Source: Limanda limanda
Lineage: Eukaryota; Chordata; Actinopteri; Pleuronectiformes; Pleuronectidae
Length of the DNA stretch: 64,000 bases
Assembly: GCF_963576545.1 (NCBI RefSeq)
Contig: NC_083644.1
Span: 29,573,729-29,637,728, forward strand
Direction: 5' to 3'
This document shows, piece by piece, positions 1 to 13,772 of the stretch. The position numbers were made by a program, and so were the translations under genes. The notes beneath the pieces are model-generated. The model was not told the origin of the DNA. It did no database searches and worked only from the letters and a program-made list of their open reading frames with translations. Within the stretch, counting starts at the first letter, position 1; the number at the start of each line of letters is the position of its first letter.

Positions 1-2827
1 GGAAACGGGGAGATAAGCCTTTTTTGGAAGCATTGATTAAGATGTCTGACTTTTTCACCACATGTCAGCCCAAGTGTCAGAAAAGCGCTGGAAACAGGGA
101 CATAAGCCTTTTTTGGAAGAAATGGTTAACATTTTGACTTTTTCATCACATATCAGCTCCAGTGTCAGAAAAGCGCTGGAAACAGGGAGATATGCCTTTT
201 TTTGGAAGAAATGGTTAAATTCTTGAATTTTTCATCACACATCATCCCAAATGTCACTAAACAGCTGGAAACGGGGAGATAAGCCTTTTTTGGAAGCAAT
301 GGTTAACATTTTGACTTTTTCATCACATATCAGCTACAGTGTCAGAAAAGCGCTGGAAACAGGGAGATAAGCCTTTTTTGGAAGAAATTGTTAAATTCTT
401 GAATTTTTCATCACACATCATCCCAAATGTCACTAAACAGCAGGAAACGGGGAGATAAGCCTTTTTTGGAAGCAATGGTTAACATTTTGACTTTTTCATC
501 ACATATCAGCCCAAGTGTCAGAAAAGCGCTGGAAACAGGGACATAAGCCTTTTTTGGAAGAAATGGTTAACATTTTGACTTTTTCATCACATATCAGCTC
601 CAGTGTCAGAAAAGCGCTGGAAACAGGGAGATATGCCTTTTTTTGGAAGAAATGGTTAAATTCTTGAATTTGTCATCACACATCATCCCAAATGTCACTA
701 AACAGCTGGAAACGGGGAGATAAGCCTTTTTTGGAAGCAATGGTTAACATTTTGACTTTTTCATCACATATCAGCTCCAGTGTCAGAAAAGCGCCGGAAA
801 CAGGGAGATATGCCTTTTTTTGGAAGAAATGGTTAAATTCTTGAATTTTTCATCACACATCATCCCAAATGTCACTAAACAGCTGGAAACGGGGAGATAA
901 GCCTTTTTTGGAAGCATTGATTAAGTTTTCTGACTTTTTCATCACATGTCAGCCCAAGTGTCAGAAAAGCGCTGGAAACAGGGAGATAAGCCTTTTTGGA
1001 AGAAATGGTTAAATTCTTGAATTTTTCATCACACATCATCCCAAATGTCACTAAACAGCTGGAAACGGGGAGATAAGCCTTTTTTGGAAGCAATGGTTAA
1101 CATTTTGACTTTTTCATCACATATCAGCTCCAGTATCAGAAAAGCTCTAGAAACAGGGAGATATGCCTTTTTTTGGAAGAAATGGTTAAATTCTTGAATT
1201 TTTCATCACACATCATCCCAAATGTCACTAAACAGCTGGGAACGGGGAGATAAGCCTTTTTTGGAAGCAATGGTTAACATTTTGACTTTTTCATCACATA
1301 TCAGCTACAGTGTCAGAAAAGCGCTGGAAACAGGGAGATATGCCTTTTTTTGGAAGAAATGGTTAAATTCTTGAATTTTTCATCACACATCATCCCAAAT
1401 GTCACTAAACAGCTGGAAACGGGGAGATAAGCCTTTTTTGGAAGCATTGATTAAGATTTCTGACTTTTTCATCACATGTCAGCCCAAGTGTCAGAAAAGC
1501 GCTGGAAACAGGGAGATAAGCCTTTTTTGGAAGAAATGGTTAAATTCTTGAATTTTTCATCACACATCATCCCAAATGTCACTAAACAGCTGGAAACGGG
1601 GAGATAAGCCTTTTTTGGAAGCATTGATTAAGATTTCTGACTTTTTCATCACATGTCAGCCCAAGTGTCAGAAAAGCGCTGGAAACAGGGAGATAAGCCT
1701 TTTTTGGAAGAAATGGTTAAATTCTTGAATTTTTCATCACACATCATCCCAAATGTCACTAAACAGCTGGAAACGGGGAGATAAGCCTTTTTTGGAAGCA
1801 TTGATTAAGATTTCTGACTTTTTCATCACATGTCAGCCCAAGTGTCAGAAAAGCGCTGGAAACAGGGAGATAAGCCTTTTTTGGAAGATATGGTTAAATT
1901 CTTGAATTTTTCATCACACATCATCCCAAATGTCACTAAACAGCTGGAAACGGGGAGATAAGCCTTTTTTGGAAGCAATGGTTAACATTTTGACTTTTTC
2001 ATCACATATCAGCTCCAGTGTCAGAAAAGCGCTGGAAACAGGGAGATAAGCCTTTTTTGGAAGAAATGGTTAAATTCTTGAATTTTTAGTCACACATCAT
2101 CCCAAATGTCACTAAACAGCTCGAAACGGGGAGATAAGCCTTTTTTGGAAGCAATGGTTAACATTCTGACTTTTTCATCACATGTCAGCCCAAGTGTCAG
2201 AAAAGCGCAGGAAACAGGGAGATAAGCCTTTTTTGGAAGAAATGGTTAAATTCTTGAATTTTTCATCACACATCATCCCAAATGTCACTAAACAGCTGGA
2301 AACGGGGAGATAAGCCTTTTTTGGAAGCAATGGTTAACATTTTGACTTTTTCATCACATATCAGCTCCAGTGTCAGAAAAGCGCTGGAAACAGGGAGATA
2401 TGCCTTTTTTTGGAAGAAATGGTTAAATTCTTGAATTTTTCATCACAAATCATCCCAAATGTCACTAAACAGCTGGAAACGGGGAGATAAGCCTTTTTTG
2501 GAAGCAATGGTTAACATTTTGACTTTTTCATCACATATCAGCTCCAGTGTCAGAAAAGCGCTGGAAACAGGGAGATATGCCTTTTTTGGAAGCAATTGTT
2601 AACATTTTGACTTTTTCATCACATATCAGCCCAAGTGTCAGAAAAGCGCAAGAAACAGGGACATAAGCCTTTGTTGGAAGAAATGGTTAACATTTTGACT
2701 TTTTCATCACATATCAGCTCCAGTGTCAGAAAAGCGCTGGAAACAGGGAGATATGCCTTTTTTTGGAAGAAATGGTTAAATTCTTGAATTTTTCATCACA
2801 CATCATCCCAAATGTCACTAAACAGCT
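1..2827 (+). repeat. 3.0-kb HOR, copy 1 (lacks one dimer)
   Basis: The unit starting GGAAACGGGG with GATGTCTGAC and TTTTTCACCACA at position 1 starts again at 2828 and 5830. Copy 1 is 2,827 bp, about one dimer (177 bp) shorter than copy 2. The dimer with CAGCTCTAG and CACACGTCATCC (about 3601-3690 in copy 2) is missing, and other dimers differ in number. Shared diagnostic variants include CAGTATCAGAAAAGCTCTAG near 1131, 4135 and 7137. Confidence 0.85.
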
Positions 2828-5800
2828 GGAAACGGGGAGATAAGCCTTTTTTGGAAGCATTGATTAAGATGTCTGACTTTTTCACCACATGTCAGCCCAA
2901 GTGTCAGAAAAGCGCTGGAAACAGGGACATAAGCCTTTTTTGGAAGAAATGGTTAACATTTTGACTTTTTCATCACATATCAGCTCCAGTGTCAGAAAAG
3001 CGCTGGAAACAGGGAGATATGCCTTTTTTTGGAAGAAATGGTTAAATTCTTGAATTTTTCATCACACATCATCCCAAATGTCACTAAACAGCTGGAAACG
3101 GGGAGATAAGCCTTTTTTGGAAGCAATGGTTAACATTTTGACTTTTTCATCACATATCAGCTACAGTGTCAGAAAAGCGCTGGAAACAGGGAGATAAGCC
3201 TTTTTTGGAAGAAATTGTTAAATTCTTGAATTTTTCATCACACATCATCCCAAATGTCACTAAACAGCAGGAAACGGGGAGATAAGCCTTTTTTGGAAGC
3301 AATGGTTAACATTTTGACTTTTTCATCACATATCAGCCCAAGTGTCAGAAAAGCGCTGGAAACAGGGACATAAGCCTTTTTTGGAAGAAATGGTTAACAT
3401 TTTGACTTTTTCATCACATATCAGCTCCAGTGTCAGAAAAGCGCTGGAAACAGGGAGATATGCCTTTTTTTGGAAGAAATGGTTAAATTCTTGAATTTTT
3501 CATCACACATCATCCCAAATGTCACTAAACAGCTGGAAACGGGGAGATAAGCCTTTTTTGGAAGCAATGGTTAACATTTTGACTTTTTCATCACATATCA
3601 GCTCTAGTGTCAGAAAAGCGCTGGAAACAGGGAGATATGCCTTTTTTTGGAAGAAATTGTTAAATTCTTGAATTTTTCATCACACGTCATCCCAAATGTC
3701 ACTAAACAGCTGGAAACGGGGAGATAAGCCTTTTTTGGAAGCAATGGTTAACATTTTGACTTTTTCATCACATATCAGCTCCAGTGTCAGAAAAGCGCCG
3801 GAAACAGGGAGATATGCCTTTTTTTGGAAGAAATGGTTAAATTCTTGAATTTTTCATCACACATCATCCCAAATGTCACTAAACAGCTGGAAACGGGGAG
3901 ATAAGCCTTTTTTGGAAGCATTGATTAAGATTTCTGACTTTTTCATCACATGTCAGCCCAAGTGTCAGAAAAGCGCTGGAAACAGGGAGATAAGCCTTTT
4001 TGGAAGAAATGGTTAAATTCTTGAATTTTTCATCACACATCATCCCAAATGTCACTAAACAGCTGGAAACGGGGAGATAAGCCTTTTTTGGAAGCAATGG
4101 TTAACATTTTGACTTTTTCATCACATATCAGCTCCAGTATCAGAAAAGCTCTAGAAACAGGGAGATATGCCTTTTTTTGGAAGAAATGGTTAAATTCTTG
4201 AATTTTTCATCACACATCATCCCAAATGTCACTAAACAGCTGGGAACGGGGAGATAAGCCTTTTTTGGAAGCAATGGTTAACATTTTGACTTTTTCATCA
4301 CATATCAGCTCCAGTGTCAGAAAAGCGCTGGAAACAGGGAGATAAGCCTTTTTTGGAAGAAATGGTTAAATTCTTGAATTTTTAGTCACACATCATCCCA
4401 AATGTCACTAAACAGCTCGAAACGGGGAGATAAGCCTTTTTTGGAAGCAATGGTTAACATTCTGACTTTTTCATCACATGTCAGCCCAAGTGTCAGAAAA
4501 GCGCAGGAAACAGGGAGATAAGCCTTTTTTGGAAGAAATGGTTAAATTCTTGAATTTTTCATCACACATCATCCCAAATGTCACTAAACAGCTGGAAACG
4601 GGGAGATAAGCCTTTTTTGGAAGCATTGATTAAGATTTCTGACTTTTTCATCACATGTCAGCCCAAGTGTCAGAAAAGCGCTGGAAACAGGGAGATAAGC
4701 CTTTTTTGGAAGAAATGGTTAAATTCTTGAATTTTTCATCACACATCATCCCAAATGTCACTAAACAGCTGGAAACGGGGAGATAAGCCTTTTTTGGAAG
4801 CATTGATTAAGATTTCTGACTTTTTCATCACATGTCAGCCCAAGTGTCAGAAAAGCGCTGGAAACAGGGAGATAAGCCTTTTTTGGAAGATATGGTTAAA
4901 TTCTTGAATTTTTCATCACACATCATCCCAAATGTCACTAAACAGCTGGAAACGGGGAGATAAGCCTTTTTTGGAAGCAATGGTTAACATTTTGACTTTT
5001 TCATCACATATCAGCTCCAGTGTCAGAAAAGCGCTGGAAACAGGGAGATAAGCCTTTTTTGGAAGAAATGGTTAAATTCTTGAATTTTTAGTCACACATC
5101 ATCCCAAATGTCACTAAACAGCTCGAAACGGGGAGATAAGCCTTTTTTGGAAGCAATGGTTAACATTCTGACTTTTTCATCACATGTCAGCCCAAGTGTC
5201 AGAAAAGCGCAGGAAACAGGGAGATAAGCCTTTTTTGGAAGAAATGGTTAAATTCTTGAATTTTTCATCACACATCATCCCAAATGTCACTAAACAGCTG
5301 GAAACGGGGAGATAAGCCTTTTTTGGAAGCAATGGTTAACATTTTGACTTTTTCATCACATATCAGCTCCAGTGTCAGAAAAGCGCTGGAAACAGGGAGA
5401 TATGCCTTTTTTTGGAAGAAATGGTTAAATTCTTGAATTTTTCATCACAAATCATCCCAAATGTCACTAAACAGCTGGAAACGGGGAGATAAGCCTTTTT
5501 TGGAAGCAATGGTTAACATTTTGACTTTTTCATCACATATCAGCTCCAGTGTCAGAAAAGCGCTGGAAACAGGGAGATATGCCTTTTTTGGAAGCAATTG
5601 TTAACATTTTGACTTTTTCATCACATATCAGCCCAAGTGTCAGAAAAGCGCAAGAAACAGGGACATAAGCCTTTGTTGGAAGAAATGGTTAACATTTTGA
5701 CTTTTTCATCACATATCAGCTCCAGTGTCAGAAAAGCGCTAGAAACAGGGAGATATGCCTTTTTTTGGAAGAAATGGTTAAATTCTTGAATTTTTCATCA

Positions 5801-5829
5801 CACATCATCCCAAATGTCACTAAACAGCT
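2828..5829 (+). repeat. 3.0-kb HOR, copy 2 (3,002 bp, about 34 monomers)
   Basis: Full copy of the left-domain HOR. It contains an internal four-dimer repeat: TTTTTAGTCACAC with CAGCTCGAAACGGGG occurs at about 4379 and again at about 5085, 706 bp later, whereas copy 1 has it once (about 2083). Copies 1 and 2 therefore differ by gains and losses of whole dimers rather than by scattered substitutions. Confidence 0.85.
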
Positions 5830-7242
5830 GGAAACGGGGAGATAAGCCTTTTTTGGAAGCATTGATTAAGATGTCTGACTTTTTCACCACATGTCAGCCC
5901 AAGTGTCAGAAAAGCGCTGGAAACAGGGACATAAGCCTTTTTTGGAAGAAATGGTTAACATTTTGACTTTTTCATCACATATCAGCTCCAGTGTCAGAAA
6001 AGCGCTGGAAACAGGGAGATATGCCTTTTTTTGGAAGAAATGGTTAAATTCTTGAATTTTTCATCACACATCATCCCAAATGTCACTAAACAGCTGGAAA
6101 CGGGGAGATAAGCCTTTTTTGGAAGCAATGGTTAACATTTTGACTTTTTCATCACATATCAGCTACAGTGTCAGAAAAGCGCTGGAAACAGGGAGATAAG
6201 CCTTTTTTGGAAGAAATTGTTAAATTCTTGAATTTTTCATCACACATCATCCCAAATGTCACTAAACAGCAGGAAACGGGGAGATAAGCCTTTTTTGGAA
6301 GCAATGGTTAACATTTTGACTTTTTCATCACATATCAGCCCAAGTGTCAGAAAAGCGCTGGAAACAGGGACATAAGCCTTTTTTGGAAGAAATGGTTAAC
6401 ATTTTGACTTTTTCATCACATATCAGCTCCAGTGTCAGAAAAGCGCTGGAAACAGGGAGATATGCCTTTTTTTGGAAGAAATGGTTAAATTCTTGAATTT
6501 TTCATCACACATCATCCCAAATGTCACTAAACAGCTGGAAACGGGGAGATAAGCCTTTTTTGGAAGCAATGGTTAACATTTTGACTTTTTCATCACATAT
6601 CAGCTCTAGTGTCAGAAAAGCGCTGGAAACAGGGAGATATGCCTTTTTTTGGAAGAAATTGTTAAATTCTTGAATTTTTCATCACACGTCATCCCAAATG
6701 TCACTAAACAGCTGGAAACGGGGAGATAAGCCTTTTTTGGAAGCAATGGTTAACATTTTGACTTTTTCATCACATATCAGCTCCAGTGTCAGAAAAGCGC
6801 CGGAAACAGGGAGATATGCCTTTTTTTGGAAGAAATGGTTAAATTCTTGAATTTTTCATCACACATCATCCCAAATGTCACTAAACAGCTGGAAACGGGG
6901 AGATAAGCCTTTTTTGGAAGCATTGATTAAGATTTCTGACTTTTTCATCACATGTCAGCCCAAGTGTCAGAAAAGCGCTGGAAACAGGGAGATAAGCCTT
7001 TTTGGAAGAAATGGTTAAATTCTTGAATTTTTCATCACACATCATCCCAAATGTCACTAAACAGCTGGAAACGGGGAGATAAGCCTTTTTTGGAAGCAAT
7101 GGTTAACATTTTGACTTTTTCATCACATATCAGCTCCAGTATCAGAAAAGCTCTAGAAACAGGGAGATATGCCTTTTTTTGGAAGAAATGGTTAAATTCT
7201 TGAATTTTTCATCACACATCATCCCAAATGTCACTAAACAGC
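5830..7242 (+). repeat. 3.0-kb HOR, copy 3 (truncated)
   Basis: Follows copy 2 base for base at an offset of 3,002 bp until about 7,242. There copy 2 has CTGGGAACGGGG followed by an A2 monomer, while this copy has CTGGAAACGGGG followed by A1 monomers. The break falls at a monomer junction, so the array has switched to another HOR arrangement by an exchange in register. Confidence 0.8.
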
Positions 7243-8376
7243 TGGAAACGGGGAGATAAGCCTTTTTTGGAAGCATTGATTAAGATTTCTGACTTTTTCA
7301 TCACATGTCAGCCCAAGTGTCAGAAAAGCGCTGGAAACAGGGAGATAAGCCTTTTTTGGAAGAAATGGTTAAATTCTTGAATTTTTCATCACACATCATC
7401 CCAAATGTCACTAAACAGCTGGAAACGGGGAGATAAGCCTTTTTTGGAAGCATTGATTAAGATTTCTGACTTTTTCATCACATGTCAGCCCAAGTGTCAG
7501 AAAAGCGCTGGAAACAGGGAGATAAGCCTTTTTTGGAAGAAATGGTTAAATTCTTGAATTTTTCATCACACATCATCCCAAATGTCACTAAACAGCTGGA
7601 AAAGGGGAGATAAGCCTTTTTTGGAAGCAATGGTTAACATTTTGACTTTTTCATCACATATCAGCTCCAGTGTCAGAAAAGCGCTGGAAACAGGGAGATA
7701 AGCCTTTTTTGGAAGAAATGGTTAAATTCTTGAATTTTTCATCACACATCATCCCAAATGTCACTAAACAGCTCGAAACGGGGAGATAAGCCTTTTTTGG
7801 AAGCAATGGTTAACATTCTGACTTTTTCATCACATATCAGCTCCAGTGTCAGAAAAGCGCTGGAAACAGGGAGATATGCCTTTTTTGGAAGCAATGGTTA
7901 ACATTTTGACTTTTTCATCACATTTCAGCCCAAGTGTCAGAAAAGCGCAAGAAACAGGGACATAAGCCTTTTTTGGAAGAAATGGTTAACATTTTGACTT
8001 TTTCATCACATATCAGCTCCAGTGTGAGAAAAGCGCTGGAAACAGGGAGATATGCCTTTTTTTGGAAGAAATGGTTAAATTCTTGAATTTTTCATCACAC
8101 ATCATCCCAAATGTCACTAAACAGCTGGAAACGGGGAGATAAGCCTTTTTTGGAAGCATTGATTAAGATGTCTGACTTTTTCACCACATGTCAGCCCAAG
8201 TGTCAGAAAAGCGCTGGAAACAGGGAGATAAGCCTTTTTGGAAGAAATGGTTAAATTCTTGAATTTTTCATCACACATCATCCCAAATGTCACTAAACAG
8301 CTGGAAACGGGGAGATAAGCCTTTTTTGGAAGCAATGGTTAACATTTTGACTTTTTCATCACATATCAGCTCCAGT
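7141..8376 (+). repeat. 1,236-bp tandem duplication, left copy
   Basis: The marker ATCAGAAAAGCTCTAG at 7141 recurs at 8377, exactly 1,236 bp (14 monomers) later. The unit includes A1 dimers, a monomer starting GGAAAAGGGG (7599) and a CTCGAAACGGGG monomer (about 7771). Confidence 0.8.
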
Positions 8377-9180
8377 ATCAGAAAAGCTCTAGAAACAGGG
8401 AGATATGCCTTTTTTTGGAAGAAATGGTTAAATTCTTGAATTTTTCATCACACATCATCCCAAATGTCACTAAACAGCTGGAAACGGGGAGATAAGCCTT
8501 TTTTGGAAGCAATGGTTAACATTTTGACTTTTTCATCACATATCAGCTACAGTGTCAGAAAAGCGCTGGAAACAGGGAGATATGCCTTTTTTTGGAAGAA
8601 ATGGTTAAATTCTTGAATTTTTCATCACACATCATCCCAAATGTCACTAAACAGCTGGAAACGGGGAGATAAGCCTTTTTTGGAAGCATTGATTAAGATT
8701 TCTGACTTTTTCATCACATGTCAGCCCAAGTGTCAGAAAAGCGCTGGAAACAGGGAGATAAGCCTTTTTTGGAAGAAATGGTTAAATTCTTGAATTTTTC
8801 ATCACACATCATCCCAAATGTCACTAAACAGCTGGAAACGGGAGATAAGCCTTTTTTGGAAGCATTGATTAAGATTTCTGACTTTTTCATCACATGTCAG
8901 CCCAAGTGTCAGAAAAGCGCTGGAAACAGGGAGATAAGCCTTTTTTGGAAGAAATGGTTAAATTCTTGAATTTTTCATCACACATCATCCCAAATGTCAC
9001 TAAACAGCTGGAAAAGGGGAGATAAGCCTTTTTTGGAAGCAATGGTTAACATTTTGACTTTTTCATCACATATCAGCTCCAGTGTCAGAAAAGCGCTGGA
9101 AACAGGGAGATAAGCCTTTTTTGGAAGAAATGGTTAAATTCTTGAATTTTTCATCACACATCATCCCAAATGTCACTAAA
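8377..9180 (+). repeat. 1,236-bp tandem duplication, right copy (partial)
   Basis: Resembles the preceding unit, with one inserted dimer carrying CAGCTACAG (about 8.48-8.66 kb). The GGAAAAGGGG marker at 9010 is therefore 1,411 bp from its partner at 7599. A one-base loss (CGGGAGAT near 8,840) lengthens an open frame here, which is why an 83-codon frame (8718-8969) appears; it is not a gene. Similarity to the left copy fades at about 9.18 kb. Confidence 0.7.
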
Positions 9181-9537
9181 CAGCTGGAAACGGGGAGATA
9201 AGCCTTTTTTGGAAGCAATGGTTAACATTTTGACTTTTTCATCACATATCAGCTCCAGTGTCAGAAAAGCGCTGGAAACAGGGAGATATGCCTTTTTTGG
9301 AAGAAATGGTTAAATTCTTGAATTTTCATCACACATCATCCCAAATGTCACTTAACAGCTGGAAACGGGGGAGATAAGCCTTTTTTGGAAGCAATGGTTA
9401 ACATTCTGACTTTTTCATCACATGTCAGCCCAAGTGTCAGAAAAGCGCAGGAAACAGGGAGATAAGCCTTTTTTGGAAGAAATGGTTAAATTCTTGAATT
9501 TTTCATCACACATCATCCCAAATGTCACTAAACAGCT
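9181..9537 (+). repeat. Transitional satellite segment
   Basis: About four monomers linking the left dimeric domain to the AAB-rich middle domain. They contain GAATTTTCATCAC (one T short) near 9,320, CACTTAACAGCTGG near 9,350 and GGGGGAGATAAG near 9,370. No gene or unique sequence is visible. Confidence 0.7.
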
Positions 9538-10595
9538 GGAAACGGGGAGATAAGCCTTTTTTGGAAGCAATGGTTAACATTTTGACTTTTTCATCACATA
9601 TCAGCCCAAGTGTCAGAAAAGCGCTGGAAACAGGGACATAAGCCTTTTTTGGAAGAAATGGTTAACATTTTGACTTTTTCATCACATATCAGCTCCAGTG
9701 TCAGAAAAGCGCTGGAAACAGCAAGATATGCATTTTTTTGGAAGAAATGGTTAAATTCTTGAATTTTTCATCACACATCATCCCAAATGTCACTAAACAG
9801 CTGGACACGGGGAGATAAGCCTTTTTTGGAAGCAATGGTTAACATTTTGAATTTTTCATCACATATCAGCTCCAGTGTCAGAAAAGCGCTGGAAACAGGG
9901 ACATAAGCCTTTTTTGGAAGAAATGGTTAACATTTTGACTTTTTCATCACATATCAGCTCCAGTGTCAGATAAGCGCTGGAAACAGGGAGATATGCCTTT
10001 TTTTGGAAGAAATGGTTAAATTCTTGAATTTTTCATCACACATCATCCCAAATGTCACTAAACAGCTGGAAACGGGGAGATAAGCCTTTTTTGGAAGCAA
10101 TGGTTAACATTTTGACTTTTTCATCACATATCAGCTCCAGTGTCAGAAAAGCGCTGGAAACAGGGAGATATGCCTTTTTTGGAAGAAATGGTTAAATTCT
10201 TGAATTTTTCATCACACATCATCCCAAATGTCACTAAACAGCTGGTAACGGGGAGATAAGCCTTTTTTGGAAGCAATGGTTAACATTTTGACTTTTTCAT
10301 CACATATCAGCCCAAGTGTCAGAAAAGCGCTGGAAACAGGGAGATAAGCCTTTTTTGGAAGCAATGGTTAACATTTTGAATTTTTCATCACACATCATCC
10401 CAAATGTCACTAAACAGCTGGAAACGGGGAGATAAGCCTTTTTTGGAAGCAATGGTTAACATTTTGACTTTTTCATCACATATCAGCTCCAGTGTCAGAA
10501 AAGCGCTGGAAACAGGGAGATATGCCTTTTTTGGAAGAAATGGTTAAATTCTTGAATTTTTCATCACACATCATCCCAAATGTCACTAAACAGCT
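9538..10595 (+). repeat. 1,058-bp tandem duplication, left copy (12 monomers)
   Basis: GGAAACGGGG at 9538 with the following AAB pattern recurs at 10596, 1,058 bp away. Shared markers are a mutated A terminus (CAGATAAGCGCTGG at about 9967, CAGATATGCGCTGG in the right copy) and GGTAACGGGG (10244 and 11301). Private to this copy is an unusual monomer with CAGCAAGATATGC near 9,720. Confidence 0.8.
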
Positions 10596-11400
10596 GGAAA
10601 CGGGGAGATAAACCTTTTTTGGAAGCAATGGTTAACATTTTGACTTTTTCATCACATATCAGCCCAAGTGTCAGAAAAGCGCTGGAAACAGGGACATAAG
10701 CCTTTTTTGGAAGAAATGGTTAACATTTTGACTTTTTCATCACATATCAGCTCCAGTGTCAGAAAAGCGCTGGAAACAGGGAGATATGCCTTTTTTTGGA
10801 AGAAATGGTTAAATTCTTGAATTTTTCATCACACATCATCCCAAATGTCACTAAACAGCTGGAAACGGGGAGATAAGCCTTTTTTGGAAGCAATGGTTAA
10901 CATTTTGACTTTTTCATCACATATCAGCTCCAGTGTCAGAAAAGCGCTGGAAACAGGGACATAAGCCTTTTTTGGAAGAAATGGTTAACATTTTGACTTT
11001 TTCATCACATATCAGCTCCAGTGTCAGATATGCGCTGGAAACAGGGAGATATGCCTTTTTTGGAAGAAATGGTTAAATTCTTGAATTTTTCATCACACAT
11101 CATCCCAAATGTCACTAAACAGCTGGAAACGGGGAGATAAGCCTTTTTTGGAAGCAATGGTTAACATTTTGACTTTTTCATCACATATCAGCTCCAGTGT
11201 CAGAAAAGCGCTGGAAACAGGGAGAAATGCCTTTTTTGGAAGAAATGGTTAAATTCTTGAATTTTTCATCACACATCATCCCAAATGTCACTAAACAGCT
11301 GGTAACGGGGAGATAAGCCTTTTTTGGAAGCAATGGTTAACATTTTGACTTTTTCATCACATATCAGCCCAAGTGTCAGAAAAGCGCTGGAAACAGGGAC
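10596..11400 (+). repeat. 1,058-bp tandem duplication, right copy (partial)
   Basis: Tracks the left copy through GGTAACGGGG at 11301, then departs near 11.4 kb where the next A monomer is GGACATAAGCC type rather than GGAGATAAGCC. It overlaps the start of the segment that is repeated again at an offset of 3,179 bp. Confidence 0.7.
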
Positions 11401-13772
11401 ATAAGCCTTTTTTGGAAGAAATGGTTAACATTTTGACTTTTTCATCACATATCAGCTCCAGTGTCAGAAAAGCGCTGGAAACAGGGAGATATGCCTTTTT
11501 TTGGAAGAAATGGTTAAATTCTTGAATTTTTCATCACACATCATCCCAAATGTCACTAAACAGCTGGAAACGGGGAAATAAGCCTTTTTTGGATGCAATG
11601 GTTAACATTTTGACTTTTTCATCACATATCAGCTACAGTGTCAGAAAAGCGCTGGAAACAGGGAGATATGCCTTTTTTGGAAGAAATGGTTAAATTCTTG
11701 AATTTTTCATCACACATCATCCCAAATGTCACTAAACAGCTGGAAACGGGGAGATAAGCCTTTTTTGGAAGCAATGGTTAACATTCTGACTTTTTCATCA
11801 CATGTCAGCCCAAGTGTCAGAAAAGCGCAGGAAACAGGGAGATAAGCCTTTTTTGGAAGAAATGGTTAAATTCTTGAATTTTTCATCACACATCATCCCA
11901 AATGTCACTAAACAGCTGGAAACGGGGAGATAAGCCTTTTTTGGAAGCAATGGTTAACATTTTGAGTTTTTCATCACATATCAGCCCAAGTGTCAGAAAA
12001 GCGCTGGAAACAGGGACATAAGCCTTTTTTGGAAGAAATGGTTAACATTTTGACTTTTTCATCACATATCAGCTCCAGTGTCAGAAAAGCGCTGGAAACA
12101 GGGAGATATGCCTTTTTTTGGAAGAAATGGTTAAATTCTTGAATTTTTCATCACACATCATCCCAAATGTCACTAAACAGCTGGAAACGGGGAGATAAGC
12201 CTTTTTTGGAAGCAATGGTTAACATTTTGACTTTTTCATCACATATCAGCCCAAGTGTCAGAAAAGCGCTGGAAACAGGGACATAAGCCTTTTTTGGAAG
12301 AAATGGTTAACATTTTGACTTTTTCATCACATATCAGCTCCAGTGTCAGAAAAGCGCTGGAAACAGGGAGATATGCCTTTTTTTGGAAGAAATGGTTAAA
12401 TTCTTGAATTTTTCATCACACATCATCCCAAATGTCACTAAACAGCTGGAAACGGGGAGATAAGCCTTTTTTGGAAGCAATGGTTAACATTTTGACTTTT
12501 TCATCACATATCAGCTCCAGTGTCAGAAAAGCGCTGGAAACAGGGAGATATGCCTTTTTTGGAAGAAATGGTTAACATTTTGACTTTTTCATCACATATC
12601 AGCCCAAGTGTCAGAAAAGCGCAAGAAACAGGGACATAAGCCTTTTTTGGAAGCAATGGTTAACATTTTGACTTTTTCATCACATATCAGCCCAAGTGTC
12701 AGAAAAGTGCTGGAAACAGGGAGATAAGCCTTTTTTGGAAGCAATGGTTAACATTTTGAATTTTTCATCACACATCATCCCAAATGTCACCAAACAGCTG
12801 GAAACGGGGAGATAAGCCTTTTTTGGAAGCAATGGTTAACATTTTGACTTTTTCATCACATATCAGCTCCAGTGTCAGAAAAGCGCTGGAAACAGGGAGA
12901 TATGCCTTTTTTTGGAAGAAATGGTTAAATTCTTGAATTTTTCATCACACATCATCCCAAATGTCACTAAACAGCTGGAAACGGGGAGATAAGCCTTTTT
13001 TGGAAGCAATGGTTAACATTTTGACTTTTTCATCACATATCAGCTCCAGTGTCAGAAAAGCGCTGGAAACAGGGAGATATGCCTTTTTTGGAAGAAATGG
13101 TTAAATTCTTGAATTTTTCATCACACATCATCCCAAATGTCACTAAACAGCTGGAAACGGGGAGATAAGCCTTTTTTGGATGCAATGGTTAACATTTTGA
13201 CTTTTTCATCACATATCAGCCCAAGTGTCAGAAAAGCGCTGGAAACAGGGACATAAGCCTTTTTTTTTGGAAGAAATGGTTAACATTTTGACTTTTTCAT
13301 CACATATCAGCTCCAGTGTCAGAAAAGCGCTGGAAACAGGGAGATATGCCTTTTTTTGGAAGAAATGGTTAAATTCTTGAATTTTTCATCACACATCATC
13401 CCAAATGTCACTAAACAGCTGGAAACGGGGAGATAAGCCTTTTTTGGAAGCAATGGTTAACTTTTTGAGTTTTTCATCACATATCAGCCCAAGTGTCAGA
13501 AAAGCGCTGGAAACAGGGACATAAGCCTTTTTTGGAAGCAATGGTTAACATTTTGACTTTTTCATCACATATCAGCTCCAGTGTCAGAAAAGCGCTGGAA
13601 ACAGGGAGATATGCCTTTTTTTGGAAGAATTGGTTAAATTCTTGAATTTTTCATCACACATCATTCCAAATGTCACTAAACAGCTGGAAACGGGGAGATA
13701 AGCCTTTTTTGGAAGCATTGATTAAGATGTCTGACTTTTTCACCACATGTCAGCCCAAGTGTCAGAAAAGCG
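11050..13772 (+). repeat. 3,179-bp offset repeat, left copy
   Basis: GAGAAATGCC at 11222 recurs at 14401, GGTAACGGGG at 11301 recurs at 14480, and AAAAGTGCTGG recurs with its GTGC at 12707 and 15886: all offsets of 3,179 bp (36 monomers). Left of about 11,050 and right of about 13,772 the correspondence fails. About 2.7 kb is therefore truly duplicated. A nine-T run at 13260 is one T longer than in all paralogous copies. Confidence 0.8.
12183..12447 (+). repeat. Reference AAB trimer (265 bp) of the middle domain
   Basis: Three monomers in order. The first A (12183-12270) has GCAATGGTTAACATT and CAGCCCAAG. The second A (12271-12358) starts GGAAACAGGGACATAAGCC and carries GAAGAAATGGTTAACATT with CAGCTCCAG. 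A B monomer with GATATGCC and seven T follows (12359-12447). The second A looks like a hybrid: B-like over the first 40 bases and A-like after. Trimers of this kind alternate with AB dimers from about 9.5 to 44 kb, which is why units there contain odd numbers of monomers. Confidence 0.9.

Noticed and set aside
13260..13268. Nine-T run as a functional variant
   Set aside because: Paralogous copies have eight T (16439, 19354, 22532, 25447). A one-base homopolymer change in a single copy is more simply slippage or sequencing error.
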